From NCBI RefSeq assembly GCF_001625305.1, contig NW_017803824.1, positions 1,379,843 through 1,443,842 of the forward strand: a DNA stretch of 64,000 bases, given 5' to 3'. This DNA comes from Branchiostoma belcheri. Lineage: Eukaryota; Chordata; Leptocardii; Amphioxiformes; Branchiostomatidae. A model generated the notes under the pieces. It worked only from the letters and a program-made list of their open reading frames with translations, ran no database searches and was not told the DNA's origin. The position numbers were made by a program, and so were the translations under genes. Shown here piece by piece: positions 48,600-60,400 of this stretch (its first letter is position 1; the number at the start of each line of letters is the position of its first letter).

Positions 48600-49410
48600 G
48601 CCCATTTTTTGTCGCTATCCCCACCTTGGGTCGCGCATGGACCCTCTCTGGCCAATGGGATACTGCCTGCCCAATTTGATATTTTTGAGACCCCAGGATC
48701 TGCTTGGAGATTACCGACTCTGGGTACTGCCGTTTTGTAATAAATATTAATGTACAAACAACATTTTTGTATAGCCTTCAGTTCTCCTATGAGATGAGAT
48801 GAGGTGAATCTTATGTTCCCATAGGAGTTGAGATGATTAACTTCACATTTAATGATATACAAGTAGAGCTGTGTACCTAAACAAATTTTAGGTACAGGTA
48901 CAGGTACAGGTACACAGGTTTAGGTACAGGTCCGGACCTGAACCTGTACCTGAACAATTCGACCAATTTATATGGTCTTCTGAACTCCTTCAATAACAAA
49001 AAAAACATAAATAAACTTGATAGTTAAGGTTTATTCTTTGTTTATGGCGAATGCTCAGATAAAATATAGGCAAAACTAAGTGTTTTGTTTTCATGAACAC
49101 GCTGTCCTTACACAGGGACCCATTGTTAACCACCTTTATACACATTTGAGGTCACAAATAGGCATAAAATTGGTGTGAAATTGTTTAGGTACAGTACCGG
49201 TACTGAGGGAGTAGGTATTTTGGACCTGTACCTAATCAATTTTTCCGGTACAGTATCGGTACTGCGTACCGGTACACAGCTCTATATACAAGTATTGATG
49301 GCCTGTTTTAATATCACATCTCCAAGCAGATCCTAGGGTGGCAAAGGACAGTATCAAATTGGCCAGGGGGCATCCATTGACCAGAGAGGGTCCAATACGC
49401 CATCCAAGGT
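48600..49410. repeat. inverted pair of repeat ends around an insertion
   Basis: 48600-48716 and 49311-49410 are inverted copies (GATCTGCTTGGAGAT and ATCTCCAAGCAGATC with TATCAAATTGG). A third copy is at 58262-58345. The paired ends face inward, so they may be two element ends or one fold-back with the hAT-like element inserted between them. Confidence 0.75.
48864..49284. mobile_element. hAT-like MITE with perfect 8-bp target duplication
   Basis: The ends TAGAGCTGTGTACC and GGTACACAGCTCTA are perfect inverted repeats, and TATACAAG occurs directly on both sides (48856-48863 and 49285-49292). The terminal TAGAG and 8-bp target fit the hAT superfamily. The inside carries a GGTACA array (48890-48955) and pairs of GGTACCTG-like motifs. 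Confidence 0.9.
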
Positions 49411-50439
49411 TTATATTGTTAACCGATGTACTGGCAAGAAGGGTGAAGTTTTCTATCTTTGATTGCCTATGTGTATTGAGTTGGGCACTTGTGAATTGTG
49501 AAAAAGTGTACCAAGATTCTTTCTGTTCCATGGATCAAAAGCAGCCTCTATTAATTGCTTTCAGTACTGCAGCAAAAACAAAATTCCAAACAACACCTCA
49601 CAGCATTCGAGTATTAATCGTTTACAATCGACATGCAATAATTACTTCAGTAGTTAGGGGTCCCCACTGCCATGTGGACTGAGACCCTACACTTGCATAA
49701 CAGTTGCAGCCGAACTTCTGGTTTAGATATCTCCTGATCTGGACATGCTAGTCTCACAAATTTTGGGTGTTAGGCTGCTCTTGGGCATGTTTGGGTCCAA
49801 AAAGCATGAAACACAGTCTTGTCCTTGGTTTAAACTATGAAGGATTTCCCTATAATTTATATGATGTAAATTCAAGAGAAAACACAACAAACACAACACG
49901 TTGCTTTGGTACAAATGTATAATATACAAATATTGATGGAACTAAATACAGCATTCATAAATACATGACAACATGCCGCCTGCAATTGCTCTGCAGACCT
50001 TGCTAAAATACATTGTAGGCATACAAGATTACTCCTTGAAATTGGAAAAACATTTTTCTTCCTATTATACAGGCACAAATCTATGGTTAAATGTGACTGT
50101 AACTACCAACCATTCAGATTTTCTATCCTAAAAGTTTGATGACAGAAATGAGACATTACACAATGTTGACAATTGTTACATGGATTGAAACCATTAGCCA
50201 AGTACAATGCTCTGATTTTAAATACTGTATGCTAGTATCATCTAGAAACTCTTCTTCTGTTTTTGCCATCTACTAAGTACATGTAATTTTCATGATAAAA
50301 AATTGTTGGATAGCAACATTTTGCTTCACTGCCCCAAAGAGGCAACACTGACATGTCATATTGTCTTCTGTCTTAAATGTGTATTCTTGACTGTTCTACA
50401 CTGTGTTTTTCACAACATTTATGACAACCTCGTACTTGA
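49411..50439. other. intergenic, downstream of SUPT20H
   Basis: No gene or repeat was recognised. No clear AATAAA on the minus strand was spotted, so the SUPT20H poly(A) site is unknown. Confidence 0.4.
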
Positions 50440-51240
50440 GGACCTAAGACAGTTTGGTAGTGCCTTATACTGTACAGTAATGCCCATGACTATTTGTTTG
50501 GTAGTGCCTACAATACTTGTAGGACTGCTTGGTAGTGTCTAGCACCATTTGGTCGTGCTTAAGACCATTGGGTAGTGTCTAGAACTGTTTGATCAAGTCT
50601 AGGGTGATTCAGTAGTGCCTAGGACTGCCTGGTGGTGCCTAGGCCTAGGACTGCCTGGTAGTGCATAGGACTGCCTGATAATGCCTAGGACTGCCTGGTA
50701 TTGCCTAAGACTGCCAGGTAGTGCATAGGACTGCCTGGTAGTGCCTAGGACTGCCTGGTAGTGTCAAGTACTGACTGGTAGTGCCTAGGACTGTCTGGTA
50801 GTGCCTAGGACTGCCTGGTAGTGCCTAGGACTGCCTGGTAGTGTCAAGTACTGACTGGTAGTGCCTAAGACTGACAGGTAGTGCCTAGGACTGCCTGGTA
50901 GTGTCTAGAACTGTCTGGTAGTGTCTAGGACTGCCTGGTGGTGCCTAGGACTGTCTGGTAGTGCCTAGGACTGTCTGGTAGTGCCTAGGACTGCCTGGTA
51001 GTGCCTAGGACTGCCTGGTAGTGACTAGGACTGCCTGGTTGTGTCTAGGACTATCTGGTACTGCCTAGGACTGCCTGGTAGTGCCTAGGACTGTATGGTA
51101 GTGCCTAGTACTATTTGGTCATGCTTAAGACTGTTGGGTAGTGCCTAGAACTGTTCCATAGTGCCTAGGATGGTTCGGTAGTGCCTAGAACTGCCTGGTA
51201 GTGCCTAGTACTATTTGGTTGAGCTTAAGACTGTTTGGGA
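50440..51240. repeat. 20-bp minisatellite, about 40 copies, in the SUPT20H 3' flank
   Basis: The unit is GTGCCTAGGACTGCCTGGTA. Copies are most regular at 50620-51060 and more diverged at both ends. The last unit (51221-51240) overlaps the SUPT20H stop codon and final codons. In the transcript direction each unit carries the CCTAGG palindrome. Confidence 0.96.
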
Positions 51241-51407
51241 GGTGTTGGGGTGGTGCGTTTGCGACTCTTGCTCTTCGACGTCTGCCTCTGCTGAATGCTC
51301 TGCTGCAGCTGCTGCTGTACAGTGAGGGACGACGGTGGCTTCTGGTAACCCATGGGCGCCAGCTGCTGCTGACCTTGGGGCAGCTGCTGCATTTGACCTT
51401 GAATGCC
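51225..51407 (-). CDS. SUPT20H: SUPT20H last exon S15 with stop codon
   Basis: This exon encodes GIQGQMQQLPQGQQQLAPMG and then Gln-rich sequence ending SKSKSRKRTTPTPPKQS, stop TAA at 51227-51225. The end matches the human C-terminus SKSKMKRGTPTTPKF. The stop codon and last three codons are also a unit of the 20-bp minisatellite that fills the adjacent 3' flank. Confidence 0.93.
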   Translation of the reverse strand, partial: GIQGQMQQLPQGQQQLAPMGYQKPPSSLTVQQQLQQSIQQRQTSKSKSRKRTTPTPPKQS

Positions 51408-54400
51408 CTGGAACATACACATTTCCGGTCAGAACACAGTCTAAAACTAATACTGGATGACACTAAACTTGGAATGGGTTTCACTTCTTTTATTTTTACA
51501 CTGAGAGTGTTTATTTGTGTTGTCGGGTGGATGGTAGTGTTTAGCCTCTACCAGGCACCAGAGATCGCTGGAAAAATAGTAGAAATTGGCCAAAATAAAG
51601 AGAATACATGTACTATACCAGGGGAGTTGGCTGGCCAGAGAGGATACATTTTGCAACAAATGCACCCTCTCTGATTAAAGACAAAATGTACCCTCCCCTG
51701 GTATAGTACTTATTTTGGTCAATTTCTACTATTTTTCCAGTGATCCGTGGTGCCTGGTAGAGGCTAGGTAGTGTCAGTAGTGTGTAGACTTACCCCTCCT
51801 GTGGATTGAGACACTGCAGGGGGTGTGGGAGGAGGGGGAGTTGGCACCTGGGAACTGGTAACACCTTGGGTGGGGCTAACAGGCTGCTGCTAGTACATGT
51901 GTATGTGTGACTGTTAGCATGGGTAATATATAGCAGGAAAGGAGAAAGGTACAGAATGTACATGTATGTCTAGGGGTTATAATGTCTTAGAGCAGAGGAC
52001 AGAAAGATGATTTCATGTGTGACAAGTGAATAATATGAATGTATAAATAAACATCAAGCTATGTGTACAACACTGTTGTTTACTGGTTTATTTGGTTTAT
52101 TTGTATCAACAACAGCATGACTGGCAGCCGTGATGTACAAGGCCAAGTCATGTTTCACAGAAACTTTATAATTCAGTCCACACCAATCTACTAGTAATTT
52201 GTTGATTCTTGGATTGAAAGGGTCAGGGACTGAATATAGTTAACGTAAGATTCTGCCACATCATTAAAACTGTCTTCATGTTGGCCTTTTGTTAAATTTC
52301 CAAGAACCGACAGAGATAAACAAAAGACTGAAAATTTTCTTATTGTTTACGACAATGTATAGGAAACAGTTTTCCCACCTGTTGCTGCAGTAGGAGAGCC
52401 ATAGCAGAGAGTAAATATAATAAACATTGGATTCTGTCACCTCGCTAGTACTTTTTTCATGTTGCCTTGCTAAATTTCTTAGAAAACAAACAAAAGAGTG
52501 AAGTTTTTTTTATTGTTTACGACAATTACTAGTAATAGTAAACAGTTTTCCCACCTGTTGCTGCAGTAGGAGAGCCTGCTGCAGCTGCTGATGCTGGAAC
52601 TGCTGCAGCAAGCTCTGCTGAATCTGCTGGTTCTGCTGCGGCTGGTCTGCCCCTGCGGCGCCCTGCTGCGGGGAGGACCTAAGAATAACAGTGGAAAGAA
52701 GATGTTTACCTACAGATGTGGAATGCACTACCAAATGAGGTTAAGGCTGTATCCGATGAGAGGCGGTTGAAGAGATTGATCGATCAATTGTATATGTATG
52801 CAACTTAATGGTTTTAATTATGATGATAGTTGTTATATTGAAATTTTTAGTAATGGTAATATTAGTTTTACACTTAGCCGATAATTTGCTCGTTTTATGA
52901 TTTTAGCTATAATTAGTACCTTGTCTGACGTGTGACCTCAGCATGTATGTAAATTTGTAGTCATATGTGTATATTTGTACTGTGTGTGTGTAATGTGTAA
53001 ATGAGCCCTGGAAGATTAGCCCTAACGGGCTAAAGGGTATCGTAATAAACTGAACTTGCGGAAAGACGTGAACTTGCGGCTGTCAAGCTGTTCAAGTATA
53101 TGCTCAGCCCTGACCACCCACTACATGATTTGGTACCAGGAGCCAGGTCGGACAGCACAGGGAGGTGTTTGAGGAACTCTGGGGGAATCATGGTGCCCAA
53201 GGCACGGACAAACAGACTGTACAACTCGTTCCTCCACTGCACAATTAGACTGTACAGTAGCTAAATGCAAACCTAGTGTTCTAGTGTTTTATGTCCCACT
53301 CTTGTATGTAATTGTCTTGTGCGTTTCTTATACTTATGTAAAGTCCACACAATTCAGGAGTACTGTGTACCCCTGCTATGTTGACTGTTCTTAATAAAGA
53401 CACTTTTAAATATATTATATCATGTACAAATATAGACGTCATCAATGAAGTATGTAAGTATATTTCAAAATGTTTCAAAAAGAGAGAAGAAGCCATTAGA
53501 ACTTAGATCAATACCACTTATATATATATTTCTTTTTTATTTTATTTTTAGCACTGTATATCTTAGACCTGATGTTAGCCTTTCTTTATTACTATTGTTG
53601 TAGAACTCTCCAGTACATTGTACTCTGTACATCCATGCATTTATCCCCCCGGGGAATGAACATGCAATAAAAAAAAAGTTTCAATAAAATTGAATTGAAA
53701 AATTGAATTGAATTGAATTGAACTGACTGCTGCTGCGACTGCTGCAGGGCCTGCTGCTGGAACTGCTGGATTTGCTGCAGCTGCTGCGCGTTGAGCTGGA
53801 TCTGCTGCGGCTGCGCCGCCTGGCCCTGCGCCGCCTGCAGCTGCTGCAGAGTGGCCTGGTTCAGCGGGCGGCCCTGCAGCGCCTGCGGGTTGAAGGGAAT
53901 CAGCTGCGGCTGTTGCCCCTGCACCTGAAATGAACAATGTTGCGTCAAGTCTGATCTTGAAAGTTCATCTGTGTTCACAACTTGGTAGAAGTCATTATGA
54001 AGCAGTTTAAAATGTTAGTCCCACAAAAAGAGAAGAAAATTTTGCAACCAAAACAGGTTGTTGGTAATAACACTATAAAGGCTATGATGTAAGGGCAAAA
54101 TTTGACACAACATTATGGAGTAGTTTAGAATGTAATTCCAACACAAAGAGATTTTGACTTATCCAAATTTTCAACTGTGCAACTCCAGTCTTTGTAAGTT
54201 GCTTGACGAAGACCGGAGTTGCATGGTCAAACATTTTGGTAAGTCCAAATCTCTTTTGTTGGAAATTACAGTTTAAACTGCTTCATAATGTTGTGTCAAA
54301 TTATATCATAGCCTTTATAAGTGGCCTGTTATTATCAACAACCTGTTTTGGTTGCAAAATTTTCTTCTTTTCTGTGGACTAACATTTCAATTTAAAAAGT

Positions 54401-57400
54401 AGGGATGCACACTTACATGTGCAGCCTTAGCAACATACATGACAGTCATGTATTTCAACCACTCTGACATTTTTGTACCACAGAAAAGACATCCAACATC
54501 CAAAACATTTACAAAGGCTCAAACATAATGCACAAATATACATTTCTGGTCAAATGTATGTGTAAGACTTAGTTATACATTAGAAAGGAAACAAGTCAAG
54601 ATTATCAAATAGCTGAAGAATGCAACTGCCACAAACAAAAAAGGGAACATGTACATGCTTTAGCACAACAATGACTCCTAACGTATCAAACCGTTCAACG
54701 TCCTTTAAAATGTCAGTTGGAACCCTGAACCTTTATAGATTAGTCACATAATAATGTCAGTCTTTAAGGCATCACTGAATAAACAGACACTTCTGTTTTA
54801 ACCAAGCAAGCAAGCATGATGATTGGTCCAAGGATGAGGCTGTTATGGGGGCAAACCTGGCTACCATGTCAGGGCACATAGGGAGGGACTTTCAACTCAA
54901 CACTTTTCTTCCTGGCTTCCAATGAGGTAAAAAATTAATACAATTGCAAAATAACTGTCCTTTCATTTTGTTTACAAGGCTTATAAAATCATTATGTGAC
55001 AGCTGCAATGACTGAATACTAGTCTAAAGTATAAAGCATGACTTTGAAAAGCAATACAAAAACTGTTCTACAACCTCAGTGTATTCTTCACTTAATTTTG
55101 CCCACTCCCTCGATTACCCAGCCTTTTGGTGCAAATAAGCCTGCTCTTTTAATAGATATATATTGTAGCCATTCCTCCCAAAAAATATTGCTCACACTTG
55201 AGAAAAAGATGCTTCACTCTCCTCCAAAAAATGATTAGTGTTGATTAGAGTCACTTATTTGGAGGACAGTAAACTATGTAGCTGCCTTACGGAATTTGAA
55301 CCTGTTCTTAACTATTTTTTGCCTTCGCCGAGAAGGCTATGAAATCACTTTGCTATAGTGTGGTAGACTATGCGGCATAACTTTTGAAGGCATAGTTCGC
55401 TGTTCATGATTTTTGGCAGGCAGGTTAATGTTGGGAAGACCAAGGTCAAGTTCGTAAATGGGCCTCGTGGGGGTCCCTACATCACTGCATGGAGGTCTTT
55501 TTTTACCTCCATGATCACTGCAATGGAACTTTTGTGAGAATGTCGGCTTCTTTAGATTTAAATTTTTTGCAAAACTTTTCGACGATACATCAGGTGCAAA
55601 CAATGCTATTCTTTCATATTTTGTCTGTACAACTCCTCATATAACATCATCCAATTTGTTCTGAAATCTGATGTAATCTTCCGCAACAGATTATGATTGA
55701 AACCCTCCTCTGATCTGCCCTGACATTGCAAAGCCGTCCATCGTAACGTCCGAGGAGGGACGGTCCATCACCTGGTGTCTCGGCGGGGGGGTCTGCCCGG
55801 GGACCAAGGGTGTAGCGAACTGTGGCGCAGGCACGCGCACACCCAGGCTACCACTGGGGAGGTGCTACAGGGTGTCGACAGACAGACAACAGAGTCAACA
55901 GGTGACACTTTTCTGATTGTTGTGTCGATCTTGCTCATGTTGACAGTGGTCTCTTCTTTAATCAACAATAGACTAAATCCTATGTTTAAAGTTAAATCTT
56001 TGTTCTCTCACCTAGAACTTCAAACCAGTCACTCTAGTCTTCCTCAGTCAACTAACTGGTTGAAAGCTCTAGGTGAGAGAACTTTTTGTGTTGGATCCAA
56101 AGTTGTAACTTTAAACATGTGACTACCAACACAGATGGACTTTCATGATAGACTAAATTCTAGTATCCTTATTAAGACTGGAAACGACATGTACATGCAC
56201 TGGAGACATGATTCTTGTCTGACTCTATGTCTTTTCCATTTATTGGCATTCTTAAACAATACAACTCTCTATGCCAAAAAAACAGTTAGTTACTCAAGCA
56301 ATTGGATGATTTTGAAAAGTTGATTGAGTAACTGTTTCTTGGTGTATCTTACCGGTATTACCTGGATGTCTAACCTTCACAGACACAACTCTCTAATTTA
56401 AAGCAGACTCCAAAATGGTCACTACATAATCAGCGAATACCTTTACCATGTAGACTTTAGTTATTTTGTACCGTTTCATTGAAGTTCTTTTATGTTTTGT
56501 AATTTGCAATTACCTTGAATTTGCTATAAACTTTTCAATAAAGCATAATGCCTTGTCTACACAACACTGGACTGAAATTATTGTTTGATAATAGACTGAG
56601 CCACTCCTGTGGTGTTCTCACCTGTAGGAGTGATAGAGGAGCGGTCCCTGGGCGGAGACCCTGTGTGTTCTTCAGACCTGTGGCCAGGAACTGGGGGGCC
56701 AGGGCTGGGTTGATGCCCTGTGCTGCTGCCATACCTGGTGTAAAACAATGACAGAAACATAACATTACAATCAACAACATGTGCAAACAGGCAAAGTAAC
56801 AACAAAGCAGAATGCCTTGCTTTAAACACTAGTCAAAATGATTGACCATGGAGCCACTGAGTCTCCTTGTGGTGCTGCCATACCTGGTGTACAACAATGC
56901 CAGAGAGAACAAAATAATTAACATCATGTACAAATTGGCAATGCTTGATTGTTTTTTTTTTTATAATTGAGTTGTTCAAGGCCACTTCTGGTCACTGGTT
57001 GAGAGGTACACTGTATGCTGGAAGATGGTGGTGAACACTGGTTTTGAAGACTCATGGGTCAATGTATTTACTCAGGGAAACACAGGAAAATAAATAGACA
57101 CTGATATTGGGGGCCTGGTATTTGCTATGCTTTCAATAGAAACACAAGTAGTATAGTATAGTGTATCAACTGGGTACCAGCAGGGGCACTGCTAGACTTA
57201 CCTATATTATAATAGTCATTAATGACTTGTGTACTTGTAAAATATGTGACAGTACTGCAACATGGTGTATCTGAAGAAAATATCACTGACATTTTCAGAT
57301 ACAGCATGTTGTGTTGTCAGTATTGTGTGCCTGATGTAGGTGTTTACCTGCACTGATGTTGATGGGTGCTGCAGTCACCTGCTGACTACTGGCAGCTGTG

Positions 57401-60400
57401 CCCTGCATGGAGGAGGAGATACTGCCTCCTGGGGGACAAAGGCAGGGGTAACAAATGAGTTGACATTACAAAATGGCGCCAGCCCTGAGGTGTCACCAAA
57501 CACTGATGTGCTCTGTCTAAAGAGTAATTTACCTCAAATTTTGCTTCGGTGTTGAGGAAAGCTGCCAGGAGGTCCAAAATCTAATGTTACAGTAGTTTTT
57601 AGTACCGGTAAGTCAAGACCTAAAAACATAAAAATTTCATAACAATCCATCCAGAGCTTTTTGAGTTATGCTGTTCAACCACAAACACTGCTATACTGTT
57701 ACAAACAATTCTTCCAATAACATGACCTTCTTGGCAAAGGTAAAGGATTTGTGATGATCCCTAACTTGAAGAAACTGCTACCATGTAATATACATCCGAA
57801 AATAGTTTCATCAGGTTGGTCGAGTATAGGATATAGGGTTATCATTTACACAAGGGGATTGTGTTCTCACTGCAAAAGCGCGACCTACATCAGCTACATA
57901 TAGCATCGAGAAGCTATGCTGAGGCTCTGAGGAAGGTGTCTGATAGACACCGAAATGTAAGGAAGATAAGAGAGTTAAAGAGACAATATTGGTTGTGTAA
58001 AAGAAAACCCCTATATCCATGTACATGTAATATACCATGTCATGTACCTATCGGGGTGCCACCAATGATGTTGATGGCTCCTGTCATGATGCCCGGCCCC
58101 GCCCCACTCAGGTTGATGGGTGTGGTGATGACCCCTGAAGGCGTGGTGACCACGGCAGTGGGCGTGCCACTCACCATGGTAACACACATGGGGATCCGCA
58201 TGGACACCAGGCCGCCGGAGGTAGTGGTCTAGATGTAGGGGGTGAAAGTAGTAAATTGAATATGTTAATCTCCAAGCAGATCTTTCGGTGGCCACAAAAG
58301 ACAGTATCAAATTGGGCAGGCAGTATCCATTAGCCAGACAGTACCCATTGGACAGTACCCAATGGACACCAGTGGCAAGGCGGTAGCTGTATGAGTAGTA
58401 TGTGCCATCATTTGACATGAAAAAGCGCAAACTTCTGCAAGAGAAGCATAGTGTGCTCCAAAACATATTGCCTTTTAATGCTCAGTGTAGAGGGAAGCTG
58501 CAGTACAAAAAAAGCTGTTAGGTGGACCCAAAATGCAGTCCTTTTTTCATTACCTGCAAAGCTTGTTTGTATGTAAAAAAAATCATAATAATTATCCTGC
58601 TCAAATGCAGACAAAGCAAATAACAACAAAAAAGAAAATCCAGTGCTGGTGACAAGCAGAATATTACGGTATTTGAGTAAAAATAAATACAACAATGTAG
58701 GTTCCTACAGCTAATAAAACGTCTGCTGTAATGTCATTGACACTCCATTGATAGCTTTTATGTGTTCCATTCCATTTATGTATGAAGAGAAATGATACTT
58801 ACAGAGATAGTGGGCACTATCCCTCCTGCCTGGCCCATGGTTCCAATGATGTTTATAGGCAGAGTCTCCGAGGTTGGTGTGGGGACAGTGGAGGGTGTGG
58901 GAGGGGCGTCTCCAGGCTTGGGTGTCCCTGTGGGGGTGCCAGTTGGGGTGCCACTCGGTGTGGGGACCTTGGAGCTGGTCATACTAACTGAACCTAGGGG
59001 ACAAATTTGTTACAGAAAGAATATTTATTAAAACTTTGCACCTAGAAGAATGATTCCTAAAATTGCTTTTTAGTTTGGCAAAAGAATGACTGTTTAATGT
59101 ACTTGCTGGAAACCAAATGAACAATACTCTTCACACAAATATTACTGGACGACCACCCCCTACATGACCTTGTCCCTGGGTCTAGATCATCAGCTACTTT
59201 TCCTTCATTCAGGAAAAAAGAAAACTGTCCCTCTCCATCCCCCCCAGCCAGAACAAAGAGACTTCAGAACTCTTTCTTACATCAGTCCCTCAGACTCTAT
59301 AATGAGAATGGTACTTGTTATGTCTGGGATGTACAGTTCATATTAGAAGTACATGTATATAATATCAATGTCATTCAGGGAACATTGTAGTGCATGTATG
59401 TCTGCAAAGTTGATATAATGATAAAGAATTGAATTAAATTGAGTCCCTACCTTGTGCCCCAGCCTGTGTGATCTCAGGTACAGACTGCCGTCTGCTGAGG
59501 ATGTTGGGGAGCGAGTGCTGCCCGCTGGGGGCCCCCGGGGCACTCCCCGGCCGCAGAGGTGGGGGGGTCTTCGGGGTCTTCATGGTCCCGTGGGGAAAAC
59601 CAGCTCCTGGTGCAAGTGGAAGGAAACGTGTTAGGTTGAAGTTACTGTAGTAAAGTTTTATCACAGATTGTGTATGTGTCCTTGGTTATAAATGGTCAGA
59701 GTTCTGGTATTAAAATCAGACTAACAATGCGGGTTCCAAAAAAAGTAAAATTTAGCCAATAGGGAGAATAATTGACTAGGGGAGTGTAGCCCTCTTGCAG
59801 ACAGCCTTTCCTGGCCAACTATTTCCCTCTTTTACCAAAGTCATATCCGTACCCCAGTAGGGAGGACTGGTGGAGGCTAATCAAAATCCAGCACTGGAAG
59901 GCCTTCAACCTACCCTAAAATAGTACATAGCTCATGTATTTTGCAATATAGTTGACATTGACATATATATATATAGAAGACATCTCTCATTCTGCTTTGG
60001 GGCATCCATATGGTACAGTGAGAAGGCTCTTTGACTCAAGACACTGCTACAGCCCTCTCCAAGGTGCTGATATGGCCTTCCATTGTAAGGCACTGATAAG
60101 GCTCTGTTGCAAAGCATAATTATTGTTCTCCTTTTCATATCAGTGCCAGTGCTATGATTTGCACTCTGTTCATAAGACTTGGGAGCTGTATTCACTTGAT
60201 ACATGTACAATGTACATACAGGTGCCATTGAAAGGAGGGCTAGTTGGGCTACCTGACTGCTTGACTACATATCTAAAGGTTACTTATCAAAATGAGACAT
60301 AACTATTCAAATTTGAGACTTAAACACATCCAATAATGGAATCCTTTTAAACTAGCAAAAAAGCTACATATCATACAATCAGGTATGTGTATGTTTCACA

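Noticed and set aside
50440-51240. CRISPR-like array
   Set aside because: Units are directly joined without spacers and the context is an animal 3' UTR; it is a minisatellite.
53061-53264. Plus-strand host gene overlapping SUPT20H
   Set aside because: The frame is a LINE protein tail, repeated at 59145 and followed by LINE 3' sequence.
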